The notes under the pieces were generated by a model, which had not been told where the DNA came from, searched no databases, and was given only the letters and a program-made list of their open reading frames with translations. 64,000 bases of DNA from Oscillatoriales cyanobacterium (lineage in GTDB: Bacteria > Cyanobacteriota > Cyanobacteriia > Cyanobacteriales > Microcoleaceae): positions 1-64,000 of the forward strand of contig RDYN01000035.1 of NCBI GenBank assembly GCA_004293365.1, written 5' to 3'. Shown here in pieces: positions 30,232 to 40,118 of this stretch. Made by a program: the position numbers and the translations under genes. Every line of letters begins with the position of its first letter. The stretch's first letter is position 1.

Positions 30232-30378
30232 CGTTCTTCTCTCAATTCGATCGACCCCTGCACGCAGCAATTCAGTCATTGCTTTGTAAAATTATAGTTG
30301 AAAGCTACGACGAGCGCAATTGCATATTTTTAAGTGCGATCGCTCCCTAGTTTTCCAGTCGCTAAACTTACAAATAAA

Positions 30379-30633
30379 TCACAACAATTCCTCTCGTTCT
30401 TCATATTCTCCCTGTTCTCCACGCACTAAAGGCTCATCGCGAAAACATCCTAAAGTTCTCTCAAAAAAACCGGGCGGCCAGCCTAAATCTTCCGGTGTTT
30501 TAGCCTCAGTTGCTGGTGCTACGGGCTGGAAAACTACAATAACTTCCAAATCTGTATCTTTGATACCACCGGGGATTTGCAAATGCAACATCCCGTCGGA
30601 ACCAACTCGCGATCGCACTTTAATACTTTGCAT
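30379..30633 (-). CDS. Antitoxin-like small protein without a visible toxin
   Basis: The 84-residue protein begins MQSIKVRSRVGSDGMLHLQIP with an AbrB-like beta start and contains TPEDLGWPPGFFERTLG and a final EEREELL. As I recall, small cyanobacterial proteins of this type usually precede a PIN-domain toxin gene. Downstream (30282-30378) there is no room for one, so this is probably an orphan antitoxin. Confidence 0.55.
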   Translation of the reverse strand: MQSIKVRSRVGSDGMLHLQIPGGIKDTDLEVIVVFQPVAPATEAKTPEDLGWPPGFFERTLGCFRDEPLVRGEQGEYEEREELL

Positions 30634-30696
30634 AACTCTTGCCTCCTTAAGTTTGTCGTGAAATTTAATCTTGTTCAGGCGTCAGCTTTGGAATAA

Positions 30697-30996
30697 TCAT
30701 TCCAACTCAGCTAACAAATCAAGCACATCGTCATAATCATAAGGCGGACGCTTCCTGATAGCCAAGACCGCGATTTGTTGAAATTCATCATCAACAGCGT
30801 AAATGATTCTCCACAAATCAACTCTAATTCGCCTGGGTTCCCAATTCGCGTTTGCATAAAACCGAAGCATAATGCTGTTGTCAGGACGTGGATTTTCACC
30901 CAGCGCCTCAATTATTGTCTTAATTCGCTGGCGAATAACTCCTGGTAAGTTTCGCCTCTCCTCGTGAGCAGATGCCAATAGCCGAACTCGATACAT
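30697..30996 (-). CDS. RelE/ParE-family toxin
   Basis: The 99-residue protein (MYRVRLLASAHEERRNLP, then RQRIKTIIEALGENPRP, then RRIRVDLWRIIYAVDDE, then IAVLAIRKRPPYDYDD) has the complete RelE-like fold with the RIIY strand and C-terminal basic residues, so it looks intact. It lies 9 bp after the antitoxin gene on the same strand. Confidence 0.8.
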   Translation of the reverse strand: MYRVRLLASAHEERRNLPGVIRQRIKTIIEALGENPRPDNSIMLRFYANANWEPRRIRVDLWRIIYAVDDEFQQIAVLAIRKRPPYDYDDVLDLLAELE

Positions 30997-31005
30997 CTAA
31001 TAACC

Positions 31006-31245
31006 TCAATCTTCATCCCATTCATCTTTAACGGCTTCCCAATCAAGCCAACCCGCCTTTTCTGGACTACCACCGACTTTTTGCAATTGATCCATTGCCG
31101 TTTTAAAAATCTGTTCGTCTTCCCGATCTTCGATCCAGTCCAGCAAAGCTTCCCAAGCTGATATGCTCAACTGTGCGGCTTTCTTTTTGCCGTTACCATC
31201 CACCACAAATTCAACTGATTTTAATATTTCTTTGAGCCTCGTCAT
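31006..31245 (-). CDS. Antitoxin partner of the RelE-like toxin
   Basis: The 79-residue acidic protein starts MTRLKEILKSVEFVVDGNGKKKAAQLSISAWEALLDWIED, a Phd-like or RelB-like antitoxin N-terminus, and has an acidic C-terminus (WDWEAVKDEWDED-like) expected to wrap the toxin. It directly precedes the toxin, with 9 bp between them. Confidence 0.75.
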   Translation of the reverse strand: MTRLKEILKSVEFVVDGNGKKKAAQLSISAWEALLDWIEDREDEQIFKTAMDQLQKVGGSPEKAGWLDWEAVKDEWDED

Positions 31246-31316
31246 TTTTTCTGACCAGTTTTAGCTATATTTGTTTTCTATTATAGTCTCTGATTGATGG
31301 GGATTGGTGTATCTCA

Positions 31317-32567
31317 TTACTCTTCCACGCGCACCCGGGTGGGGCCAAAAGCAATTAATCGCGCTGGGATATTTCGCAAAATAGGCAACTGCAAGAACGC
31401 TGGAGGTGTAAACTGTCTATTAGTATCCAACGCTCCTTTAATAATTTGCTCTTGCATCAAGGACTGAAATCCTTGAATAATGCGCGTCGGCCATTCCCGC
31501 TGTCGCTGCACCTCTGCCAAATCCCACAGGTGCAAGCTATGATTTTTCAGGGACGTACTGAGTACGTTAGCCGCAACGACAGCATCTTGAATGGCATAGT
31601 TAATTCCCACACCGCCTATGGGTGACATGACATGGGCGGCATCCCCAATTAACAGCAATCCGGGACGGTACCAGCGGGGAAGACGGCTCGATTCTACTGA
31701 TAGAAATGATATTTGCGACCAATCTTTGATTAGCTCGACTCTATCTGCAAATTCCGGTGCTAATTGGGCAACGGATTTTTGCAAATTTTCTATGCCTGAA
31801 TCGCGCAATTTCTGATAGCTGCCTTTGAGAATTACATAACCTAGCTGCCAGTAATCCAAGCGGTCAATAACCACTAATAAATGACCTCCGGCAGCTCGCC
31901 CTACCACCCCTAAATCTTTGGCATCGCCCGGATGGCGCGGCAAACGGAACCACAGAACGTCCATCGGCGGGGAAGTTTTTATCGGTTCAAAACCTGCTAA
32001 TTGGCGCAGGCGGGAAAAGCGACCGTCGGCACCGACAGTCAGGACCGATCGCACTTCATGACATCCCCCATGTCCGCGATAGCGAATTCCGCACACTGCC
32101 CCATTTTCTACAATTATTTCTTGGACGTTAGCTCCCATTACTAGCCCAAAATTGGGGTAGCGCTGGGCTTCGGCGGTGATGAATTCCAGAAACTTAACTT
32201 GGGGAAGAATCGTAATGTAAGGGTATTTGGTTTTCAGGCTGCTCAAATCAACGAGGGCCGCAGTATTTCCCCCAGCTTGGATGGTGAGGCGGCGCATTTT
32301 TGTATGGGGCAATTCCAGTAATTTGTCGGCTAGTCCCAATTGCTCCATAATTTCCATTACTGATGGATGCAGGGTATCGCCGCGAAATTCTCGATCGAAA
32401 TCTTTGTGTACTTCTAGCAGCATTACGGGAATGTTTTTCCGCACTAAAAGCAATGCTAAAACAGCGCCAGCGGGCCCGCCTCCTACTATGCAGCAGCTTG
32501 TTTCCTGCGAGTCAATGACAGAATGAGTTGTAGTGAATTCTGAATTCTCAACCGAGTTGACAGCCAT
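31317..32567 (-). CDS. FAD-dependent monooxygenase, PHBH/UbiH type
   Basis: The 416-residue protein has CCIVGGGPAGAVLALLL (about 25-41) for FAD, the GADGRFSRLRQLAG motif near 180 (GD-type motif for FAD and NADPH), and LLLIGDAAHVMSPIGGVGINYAIQDA near 300, all typical of class A flavin hydroxylases. Substrate not predictable. It stands alone, and its start is about 270 bp from dnaK on the opposite strand. Confidence 0.88.
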   Translation of the reverse strand: MAVNSVENSEFTTTHSVIDSQETSCCIVGGGPAGAVLALLLVRKNIPVMLLEVHKDFDREFRGDTLHPSVMEIMEQLGLADKLLELPHTKMRRLTIQAGGNTAALVDLSSLKTKYPYITILPQVKFLEFITAEAQRYPNFGLVMGANVQEIIVENGAVCGIRYRGHGGCHEVRSVLTVGADGRFSRLRQLAGFEPIKTSPPMDVLWFRLPRHPGDAKDLGVVGRAAGGHLLVVIDRLDYWQLGYVILKGSYQKLRDSGIENLQKSVAQLAPEFADRVELIKDWSQISFLSVESSRLPRWYRPGLLLIGDAAHVMSPIGGVGINYAIQDAVVAANVLSTSLKNHSLHLWDLAEVQRQREWPTRIIQGFQSLMQEQIIKGALDTNRQFTPPAFLQLPILRNIPARLIAFGPTRVRVEE

Positions 32568-32656
32568 ATGTTTCTGCTCCCGCTTGATGAATAAGTTTGC
32601 TAATTACTTACATTGTATGGCTTTGTTAGAGAATGGGAGTTATATCCTGTGCGATC

Positions 32657-32716
32657 GTTCGATCGTTTGGACTTCAGTCCGCAGGCTGTTACGGACCCAA
32701 GTCCAAACGATCGAAC
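32657..32716. repeat. Family A palindrome upstream of dnaK
   Basis: Arms gttcgatcgtttggacttcagtcc (32657-32680) and its near complement (32693-32716) around a 12-nt loop. It lies 125 bp before the dnaK ATG, so it could be in the leader or promoter. Confidence 0.85.
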
Positions 32717-32840
32717 CGTTTGGGCCGCGAGTGAGAGAACCCCCCGCAGCCCCGTGGCTCGACGCGGTACAATAAATGCGATCGAACTTAACGCTTATAT
32801 TGAAAAAGCTACACACAACGCCACAGGAGACAACGGACGT

Positions 32841-34967
32841 ATGGGAAAAGTAGTTGGCATTGACCTCGGAACGACAAACTCAGTAGTAGCCGTCATGGAA
32901 GGCGGCAAACCGGTTGTGATTGCCAGCGCAGAAGGGATGCGGACAACTCCTTCGGTGGTGGCTTTCACAAAAGAAGGAGAACGCCTTGTCGGACAGATGG
33001 CCAGACGCCAAACTGTTCTCAACCCCCAAAACACCTTTTACGCTGTCAAGCGGTACATCGGACGCAAGTATACCGAACTGACTCCAGAAGCAAAGCGCGT
33101 CCCTTACACAACTCGCCGCGACGACAACGGAAACATCAAAATCAAATGTCCCCGCCTGAAAAAAGATTTCGCCCCAGAGGAAATTTCGGCGATGGTGTTG
33201 CGGAAGTTGGCCGATGAAGCCAGCCGCTACCTCGGACAAGAAGTCACGGGGGCTGTAATTACTGTTCCTGCTTATTTTAACGATTCGCAGCGACAGGCGA
33301 CGCGGGATGCTGGCAGAATTGCCGGACTTGATGTTAAACGGATTTTAAATGAACCGACGGCGGCTTCTTTGGCCTACGGTTTGGAAAGACGAGAAAGTCA
33401 AACAATCTTAGTTTTTGATTTGGGCGGCGGTACTTTTGATGTATCTATCTTAGATGTTGGAGATGGAGTATTTGAAGTTAAGGCAACTAGCGGCGATACT
33501 CAGTTGGGTGGTAATGATTTTGACTCTAAAATTGTTGATTGGTTGGCTGAACAATTCTTAGAGAAAGAAGGCGTGGATTTGCGAAAAAACCGCCAAGCTT
33601 TGCAGCGCTTGATTGAAGCGGCAGAAAAAGCGAAGATTGAGCTTTCGGGAGTTGGCGTCACCGAGATTAATTTACCGTTTATCGATGCGAATGAAGATGG
33701 GCCTTTGCATTTGGAAACGCGCTTGACTCGCGGTCAATTTGAGGGGCTGTGCAGCGATTTGGTGCAGCGGATGCGCCGTCCGGTGAAACAAGCTTTGGCT
33801 GATGCCAATATGAGTCCTTATCGGATTGATGAAGTTGTGTTGGTCGGCGGTTCGACTCGCATTCCTTTGGTGCAGCAAATTGTTCGCAGTTTGATTGATA
33901 AAGAACCGAATCAAAATGTGAATCCCGATGAGGTTGTGGCGGTGGGTGCTGCTATTCAGGCGGGGATTTTGGGCGGGGATGTCCGGGACGTGCTGCTGTT
34001 GGATGTGACGCCGCTGTCGCTGGGTTTGGAAACGATCGGCGGGGTGATGAAAAAACTGATTCCGAGGAATACTACTATTCCTGTTAGGCGATCGGACATT
34101 TTTTCGACTGCTGAAAACAACCAAACTGTGGTAGAACTTCACGTGATCCAAGGGGAACGGGAATTAGGCAAGGATAATAAGTCTTTGGGACGGTTTAAAT
34201 TAACTGGAATTCCGCCGGCACCGCGAGGGATTCCGCAGGTACAAGTGGCTTTTGATATTGATGCTAACGGGATGCTGTTGGTGACTGCTTTGGACAAAAC
34301 AACGGGCAGGGAACAAAGCATTACTGTGCAAGGTGCTTCGACGCTGAGCCAGCAGGAAGTGAATCAAATGATTCGCGATGCGGAACAGTTTGCTCAAGCT
34401 GATAAGTTGCAGCGGGAAAGGGTGGAAAAACGCAATCGCGCTGAGGCTTTGGCTTATCAAGCTGAGCGGCAGTTGCGGGAGGTTGCCCTCGATCGCGGAA
34501 TGCAGTTTGCTCAAAGAAGCCGACAGCGCATTGAAACGTTAATTCGGGAATTGCGAGATAGTTTGGAACGCAAGGATGAGCGCGGAGTTGACCAAGTTGG
34601 CTCGGATTTGCAGGATGCTCTTTATGATTTGAGCCGGGAAGTTGCAGCCTTTGCTCAGGATGACGATGATGATGATTTCTTTGAGTCTGTGAAGCGGACT
34701 TTTACGGGCGACGGTAACAAGCGACGCAGCGATGACAATAGCTATTATCAAAATGCTAGGCCGTACAGGCGATCGACTGTCGATCCAATTCCCGATCGCC
34801 CTTACGATCGCTCTTACGATCGCGATCGGATGCCAGATCGCGATCGCTCCTACGATCGCGATCGCTCCTACGATCGCACACCCGATCGCAGAACCAACAG
34901 TAACCGCCCGACTCGCCCCTATCAAAATCAAAGCGACGACTGGGATGATGACGACGATTGGCTGTAA
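32841..34967 (+). CDS. dnaK: DnaK-type Hsp70 chaperone with HIP1-encoded C-terminal tail
   Basis: ATP-driven chaperone. From ATG 32841 (AGGAGA 10 nt upstream) it has 708 residues; the frame runs open further upstream but through repeat [54 protein letters not shown] and [15 protein letters not shown] mark the ATPase domain; the substrate domain has [16 protein letters not shown]. The tail (from about 620) is unusual: DDDDDD, then SYDRDR/YDRSYDR repeats encoded by clustered CGATCG sites, ending DWDDDDDWL. Cyanobacteria have several DnaK paralogues; with dnaJ next door this is a DnaK1/DnaK3-like copy rather than DnaK2, though the exact paralogue is uncertain. Confidence 0.95.
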   Translation: MGKVVGIDLGTTNSVVAVMEGGKPVVIASAEGMRTTPSVVAFTKEGERLVGQMARRQTVLNPQNTFYAVKRYIGRKYTELTPEAKRVPYTTRRDDNGNIKIKCPRLKKDFAPEEISAMVLRKLADEASRYLGQEVTGAVITVPAYFNDSQRQATRDAGRIAGLDVKRILNEPTAASLAYGLERRESQTILVFDLGGGTFDVSILDVGDGVFEVKATSGDTQLGGNDFDSKIVDWLAEQFLEKEGVDLRKNRQALQRLIEAAEKAKIELSGVGVTEINLPFIDANEDGPLHLETRLTRGQFEGLCSDLVQRMRRPVKQALADANMSPYRIDEVVLVGGSTRIPLVQQIVRSLIDKEPNQNVNPDEVVAVGAAIQAGILGGDVRDVLLLDVTPLSLGLETIGGVMKKLIPRNTTIPVRRSDIFSTAENNQTVVELHVIQGERELGKDNKSLGRFKLTGIPPAPRGIPQVQVAFDIDANGMLLVTALDKTTGREQSITVQGASTLSQQEVNQMIRDAEQFAQADKLQRERVEKRNRAEALAYQAERQLREVALDRGMQFAQRSRQRIETLIRELRDSLERKDERGVDQVGSDLQDALYDLSREVAAFAQDDDDDDFFESVKRTFTGDGNKRRSDDNSYYQNARPYRRSTVDPIPDRPYDRSYDRDRMPDRDRSYDRDRSYDRTPDRRTNSNRPTRPYQNQSDDWDDDDDWL

Positions 34968-34973
34968 TTAATC

Positions 34974-35074
34974 ATTAGTCATTAGTCTTTAGTTTGAAAG
35001 TATAAGCAGGATGACTAATGACTAATGACTGATAGCTGATGACTAATGACTAATAACTAATGACTAATGACTAA
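34974..35074. repeat. tagtcat / atgacta heptamers between dnaK and dnaJ
   Basis: Copies in one orientation (34974-34995) and then the other (35010-35074) allow a large hairpin between the two genes. It reaches to within 3 bp of the dnaJ ATG, so no classical ribosome site is seen there. Confidence 0.85.
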
Positions 35075-35076
35075 TA

Positions 35077-36144
35077 ATGCAAAACTTTCGTAATTACTAT
35101 CAAATACTGGGAGTACCCAGAGATGCTACGGCTGACGAGATAAAAAAAGCCTATCGACGACTCGCGAGACAGTTGCACCCTGACGTGAATCCGGGGGATA
35201 AATCTGCTGAAGATAGGTTTAAAGATATTAATGAAGCTTACGATATTCTTTCCGATGTCGAAAAGCGCGCTCAATACGACCAGTTTAGTAAATTCTGGAA
35301 ACAAAAGGGATTTCAAGGCAAACAAGGCGTAAAACTTCCGAATTTTACAAGTTGGGGAAACAGTAAAAATAGCCGCAAAAAACCTGCCGAAGATATCGAT
35401 TTTAGCGATTACTCAGATTTTAATAAATTTCTCGATCAAGTGCTCGGAAGGCGCCGGGAAGTGAGGATGGCGACAGAGAACGATGCACCGCGAGTTCCCG
35501 CTTCGGAACCGTGGCATACGGGTTCTAAGAAAACGAGTTATGTTGCTAATTCTCGGGAAGAGAGAAGGGATTTGGACGATCGCGAAATTCGACGCGAAAC
35601 TCGCGAAATGGACGATCGCGAAATAAGAAGAGACATTGATGCTAGACTGACTCTGCCCTTGGAAAGAGCTTATTCCGGCGGTACCGAGCGCATCCGGTTA
35701 GATGACGGGCGGTGGATCGAGGTAAATATGCCGGGGGCGATGGTATCGGGCCAGCGAATTCGCCTGCGAAATCAAGGTATTGGCGGCGGCGATTTGTACT
35801 TGAAAATCACCGTTTCTCCCCATCCATTTTTCCGCTTAGAAATGTCGGATATTTGCTGCGAATTGCCGCTGACGCCCTGCGAAGCGGTGCTTGGTGGAGA
35901 TATTGAAGTACCGACTCTAGACGGCTTGGTGAAGATGAAACTGCCGCCTGGAGTCACGTCTGGGAAGCGGTTGCGGCTGGCGAATAAGGGCTATCCGACG
36001 GTCAATGGCGATCGGGGCGATCAGCTAGTAGAAATTATGGTGTTAATTCCCAAGGAAATTAGTGACGAAGAACGGGAATTGTACGAGAAGTTGCGAGAAG
36101 TTGAGTCTTTTAAACCACGTCAAGATTTGTCTGTTTATTGGTAG
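35077..36144 (+). CDS. dnaJ: DnaJ-type co-chaperone without zinc fingers
   Basis: The 355-residue protein has a J domain (about 5-70) with the HPD triad at residues 34-36 that stimulates DnaK ATPase. A charged spacer with DRE repeats ([26 protein letters not shown]-type, again rich in CGATCG) spans about 165-190, and the C-terminal DnaJ substrate domains follow ([42 protein letters not shown]). There is no CxxCxGxG zinc module, so it is a type II (CbpA-like) J protein. It follows dnaK on the same strand and probably serves that paralogue. Confidence 0.93.
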   Translation: MQNFRNYYQILGVPRDATADEIKKAYRRLARQLHPDVNPGDKSAEDRFKDINEAYDILSDVEKRAQYDQFSKFWKQKGFQGKQGVKLPNFTSWGNSKNSRKKPAEDIDFSDYSDFNKFLDQVLGRRREVRMATENDAPRVPASEPWHTGSKKTSYVANSREERRDLDDREIRRETREMDDREIRRDIDARLTLPLERAYSGGTERIRLDDGRWIEVNMPGAMVSGQRIRLRNQGIGGGDLYLKITVSPHPFFRLEMSDICCELPLTPCEAVLGGDIEVPTLDGLVKMKLPPGVTSGKRLRLANKGYPTVNGDRGDQLVEIMVLIPKEISDEERELYEKLREVESFKPRQDLSVYW

Positions 36145-36166
36145 GGTGCGCACTGCGCACCTTACC
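36140..36166. repeat. Family F palindrome overlapping the dnaJ stop codon
   Basis: ggtagggtgcgcactgcgcaccttacc is split here as ggtagggtgcgca and its near complement. The dnaJ stop TAG lies inside the left arm. No T run follows. Confidence 0.8.
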
Positions 36167-36208
36167 AATAAACAATAAACAACAAATTACCCATTACCCA
36201 TTACCTAT

Positions 36209-37195
36209 ATGTTTACATTCATCAATCCTAAAACTGATTTTGCCTTCAAAAAGATATTTGGCTCTCAAAATAGCAAAGACATTCTCATTAGTTTTTTGAA
36301 TGCCTTGCTGTATGACAATCAGCCCACCATCGAAAGTTTAGAAATCGTCGATCCTTATTCATTGCCCCTAATTCGAGGTCTTAAGGATACTTACTTAGAT
36401 ATTAGAGCCAACTTAAATGACGGCACAACTGTCATTATCGAGATGCAGGTTTTGAACGTAGAGGCTTTTGAAAAGCGAATTTTGTACAATGCAGCAAAAG
36501 CTTATTCCACTCAATTAGAAACAGCCGATCAATATGTAATGTTGAATCCAGTGATTGCCTTGACAATCACTGATTTTGAAATGTTTGAGGATTTTGACAA
36601 AGTAACTTCGCGGTTTGTTCTGAAAGAAGTAGAATTTTTAAGTGATTATCCTATTTACGATATCGAATTAGTTTTTGTTGAGTTACCCAAGTTTAAAAAA
36701 AGTCTTGAGGAGTTAGAAACTTTGACAGACAAATGGCTTTATTTTCTCAAAACAGCCAGAGACTTAAACACAGTACCTCAAACAATGGAAGTTGTGCCAG
36801 AAATCAATAAAGCATTTGCAATAGCAAGTAGAGCTACTTTGAATCGCGACGAGTTAAGTGACTTGCTAAAACAGGAGATTTATATCCAAGATCGGCGAGG
36901 TGCAATATCTAAAGCAGTGCGAATAGGAACAGAAAAAGGCAGAGAAGAAGGCAGAGAAGAAGGCAGAGAAGAAGGCAGAGAAGAAGGCAGAGAAGAAGGA
37001 ATCAAAGTAGGACAAATAGCACTGATTGTTCGTATGTTGGAACGTCGGGTAGGTGCTATCACTCCCGAAGTTCAAAGTCAAATCGGGGAATTGTCGATCG
37101 CCAAATTAGAAGATTTAGGAGAAGCTTTGCTCAATTTCACCCAAATCTCAGATTTAACAGCGTGGCTGGAAACACCAGATTTAGCCGCCCAATAG
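36209..37195 (+). CDS. Rpn/PD-(D/E)XK transposase-family nuclease with DUF4351 end
   Basis: The 328-residue protein starts MFTFINPKTDFAFKKIFG, the hallmark of Rpn-type recombination-promoting nucleases. Asp64 (YLDIRANL) and Glu78-x-Gln80 (VIIEMQ) form the active site. A charged linker holds five GREE-type repeats from a 12-bp DNA repeat (36939-36998). The C-terminal helices LIVRMLERRVGAI and LSIAKLEDLGEALLNF match DUF4351. Family members cut DNA in vitro; the role in cyanobacteria is unknown. Confidence 0.85.
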   Translation: MFTFINPKTDFAFKKIFGSQNSKDILISFLNALLYDNQPTIESLEIVDPYSLPLIRGLKDTYLDIRANLNDGTTVIIEMQVLNVEAFEKRILYNAAKAYSTQLETADQYVMLNPVIALTITDFEMFEDFDKVTSRFVLKEVEFLSDYPIYDIELVFVELPKFKKSLEELETLTDKWLYFLKTARDLNTVPQTMEVVPEINKAFAIASRATLNRDELSDLLKQEIYIQDRRGAISKAVRIGTEKGREEGREEGREEGREEGREEGIKVGQIALIVRMLERRVGAITPEVQSQIGELSIAKLEDLGEALLNFTQISDLTAWLETPDLAAQ

Positions 37196-37335
37196 CCGTT
37201 AGGGCGGCCCTCGAAGAGGATCGCACTTTCAGCAATCCCGGATAACATAAGTAAAATTACTGTTGCAATTATTCCTGAACTAGCCGAAGATTAACAACAA
37301 GCTAATTTTCCCACAATCAGGAGCAGTCTGCAGCA

Positions 37336-39762
37336 ATGACTCAAATGCCGCCTCAATGCAACAACCTGCAAGAGCAAGTTGACTCTCTACTGCAACTGCT
37401 GCGTCAGGAATCGTCTTTGCGACAACAAGATATCACGGCGGTACAAGCTTCTCTGAAAAAGGCAATTTCTCCCGAGTTTGAGATTGTGTTTGCGGGCGCT
37501 TTCAGTGCGGGAAAATCGATGCTGATTAATGCTTTGCTGGAGCGAGAATTGCTATACAGTGCGGAAGGACACGCAACGGGTACTGAGTGCTATATCGCCT
37601 ATGCTGAATCTGCTGATAAAGAGCGCGTTGTTCTCACTTTTTTGAGCGAAGTTGAGATTAAATCTCAAGCGTATGCTCTTTGCACTCAGTTGAATTTAAC
37701 TACTGAAATCGATGTTAATCAAACAGATGTAGCGACGAATTTATCTAAGGGATGTCAGACAATTATTCAACTAGAAGGTGGAGAAAATAAATCGGAGCGA
37801 GCTAAAAAAGCTAAGGCTTTGATACTGTTGCTAGAAGGGTTTGCAGCGAATCGCGAGCGCATCCAAACTGTCGCAAATGCCACATATTCGATGGCACAGT
37901 TTAACTTTTCCAATCTCAAGGAAGCTGCTAGTTATGCGCGGCGCGGTAGCAACAGTGCTGTACTCAAGCGAGTTGAATATTATTGTTGTCATCCGCTGCT
38001 GCAAGATGGCAATATTATTATTGATACGCCGGGAATTGATGCGCCTGTCAAACAGGATGCGGAATTGACCTATGATAAGATTGAAAGCCCGGATACTTCG
38101 GCGGTTGTCTGCGTTTTGAAGGCTGCGTCGTCTGGGGAAATGACGACGGAAGAGACGGAGTTGATGGAGAAAACGCGATCGAATCCCGGAATTCGCGATC
38201 GGCTGTTTTACATTTTCAACCGCATTGACGAAACTTGGTACAACGCGCAACTGATCCAGCGCTTGGAAAATCTGATTAATTCCGACTTTCGCGACACCGC
38301 CAGAGTCTATAAAACCAGCGGGTTGCTGGGATTTTACGGGAGTTTGATAAAAGGGACAACGGGGCGCGATCGTTTTGGTTTGGATAGCATATTTGTCGAA
38401 AGTCGCGATCGGGTAGATGCGAGTGATGGCGCGATCGCAAACAGTGAAAAAACACCGCAATTCGTCAGCGAATTCAACCGCTACTGCGCGAATTCCGGGA
38501 AACTATCTCCCAGCAAATTTCGGATTTCAGTTAACAGCTACGAAACGCCAAGTCAAAACTACGTGCGGATTCTGGCGGAACAAGGTCAACCGTTAATTCA
38601 GCAATTAATTCAAGATAGCGGCATCGAAGATTTCCGTACAGGTATTACCGATTATCTCACCAAAGAAAAGCGCCCGCAACTGTTCAGAAATCTCGCTGAC
38701 GATTTAGAAGATTTGTGCATTCAACTGCGGAAACAGTACCAAACAATTCAGCGGAATTTAGACAGCCAGCCCCGCGAAATAGAAGCGATGAAAGCGCAGG
38801 AACTTTTGCGCTTAAATCAAGAATTGCAGCAAGTCGGACAGGAATTTCGCGAACATATCGCCACAGAAATCAATGAAATGATTATGAATAAATGCGATAT
38901 TTTCGATACAGATTTTCGCCAACTGCAATCTCGGATGATTCGCCGCTTGGATGAATTGTTAGACGGATTTTCGGTTGAGGCGGCTTACGGACGCACTTTG
39001 ATGACTCATCCCCGCAATGCTACTGCACCTTTAATTGCGGTTTTAGTTGAAGCGCTTTATTATTTAGCGAATCAGTTGGAAGATATTTTAGTAGAGGCTA
39101 CTAAGTCACTGGTTGAGAATTATTTCCAGTATTTAAAAGACAGTGTTCGCAAGTCGGAATACTATCGATTGCTTTATCGGTTGTTGGGGAATGACGGGGG
39201 AATTGAACAGCAGTTACAGGAGTTGTCACAGCAGGTTTCTCGTGCTTTGGTGAATGCGGCGGGCGTGGAGTGCGATCGCTACGTGCGAGAAAGTCCCCGT
39301 TTTTACGACGAAGGGACGTTTTCGATTTACCAATTCCGGGAAACATTGCAGCAAACATCCCAAGGTTTTGACTGCGAAAACATGGTGGACGCGCAACCAG
39401 CAATTCGGCAATTATTGAGGCTAGATTTCGAGCCGAAAGTGTCTAAAACTATTCGGCAAACTTTCCGCCAAACTGTGAATCAAACGCTGAAAGAGCATTT
39501 GTTACCGATGGCGGAACAGCAAGCTGATGATATTTTGCAGAAATACAGTCAAGCCCGCGATTATTTGGAGCAAACTTTGGCGCAGGAAGCTGAGGATAAG
39601 ATTGCTAAGAATCTGCGGCTGCAAGCTGAGAATGAAGAGAAGATTCAAGAGTACGATCGGGCGGTTTCCGGGATTAATAGCTGTTTGCAGGCGATGAAGT
39701 TGCACGAGCATTTGTTGCCTGTAATTGGAGATAATAATAGCGTGGTTGTGGATTGTGAATGA
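37336..39762 (+). CDS. Bacterial dynamin-like GTPase
   Basis: The 808-residue protein has the P-loop GAFSAGKSMLINALL (about 54-68), a switch Thr region (HATGTECY), DTPGID (near 231) and NRID (near 294), the G1, G3 and G4 motifs of dynamins. Long helical segments fill residues about 460-800, as expected for the stalk, including a hydrophobic helix near 555-580 that may touch membrane. Bacterial dynamins remodel membranes and some protect against phage lysis; which applies here is not shown. No second dynamin gene is adjacent, unlike many paired systems. Confidence 0.85.
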   Translation: MTQMPPQCNNLQEQVDSLLQLLRQESSLRQQDITAVQASLKKAISPEFEIVFAGAFSAGKSMLINALLERELLYSAEGHATGTECYIAYAESADKERVVLTFLSEVEIKSQAYALCTQLNLTTEIDVNQTDVATNLSKGCQTIIQLEGGENKSERAKKAKALILLLEGFAANRERIQTVANATYSMAQFNFSNLKEAASYARRGSNSAVLKRVEYYCCHPLLQDGNIIIDTPGIDAPVKQDAELTYDKIESPDTSAVVCVLKAASSGEMTTEETELMEKTRSNPGIRDRLFYIFNRIDETWYNAQLIQRLENLINSDFRDTARVYKTSGLLGFYGSLIKGTTGRDRFGLDSIFVESRDRVDASDGAIANSEKTPQFVSEFNRYCANSGKLSPSKFRISVNSYETPSQNYVRILAEQGQPLIQQLIQDSGIEDFRTGITDYLTKEKRPQLFRNLADDLEDLCIQLRKQYQTIQRNLDSQPREIEAMKAQELLRLNQELQQVGQEFREHIATEINEMIMNKCDIFDTDFRQLQSRMIRRLDELLDGFSVEAAYGRTLMTHPRNATAPLIAVLVEALYYLANQLEDILVEATKSLVENYFQYLKDSVRKSEYYRLLYRLLGNDGGIEQQLQELSQQVSRALVNAAGVECDRYVRESPRFYDEGTFSIYQFRETLQQTSQGFDCENMVDAQPAIRQLLRLDFEPKVSKTIRQTFRQTVNQTLKEHLLPMAEQQADDILQKYSQARDYLEQTLAQEAEDKIAKNLRLQAENEEKIQEYDRAVSGINSCLQAMKLHEHLLPVIGDNNSVVVDCE

Positions 39763-39772
39763 TTGAAATTAA

Positions 39773-39985
39773 GGCGATTGAAAATCGCGTCTACACAGGC
39801 AAAACCCGCCGACCCGGGTTGAAGAGATTCTTATTCCGCGGAGGCGGACATTGTTTGTATAGGAAACCGGGCGATTGGAAATCGCGGCTACACAGACAAA
39901 ACCCGGATGGTGCGCGGGTTGAAGACATTCTTAGTCCGCGCACCATCCGGACATCGTTTGTATAGCCGCGGTTTCTAACCGCCGG
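39773..39985. repeat. Family E repeats, two direct units with an inner palindrome
   Basis: Units starting gcgattgaaaatcgcg (39773) and gcgattggaaatcgcg (39870), each followed by ctacaca..caaaacccg and cgggttgaaga.attctta. The second has a ggatggtgcgcgg / ccgcgcaccatcc palindrome. A final inverted part (tatagccgcggtttctaac) closes the cluster. No gene is present. Confidence 0.8.
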
Positions 39986-40118
39986 GATTCTTGCCAAAAC
40001 AGAGATGCTACTCTAAAATAGTTAGGATAACATTTGAAAAGACTTAAAGATTAATATCGAAGATAAATTTGATTTTCACAACTGCGGTAATGATGATGCT
40101 TTATCTTTTAGTCATGCA

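Noticed and set aside
32613-32840. N-terminal extension of dnaK
   Set aside because: The extra residues come from a family A palindrome. The ATG at 32841 has a good ribosome site and gives the family N-terminus [14 protein letters not shown].
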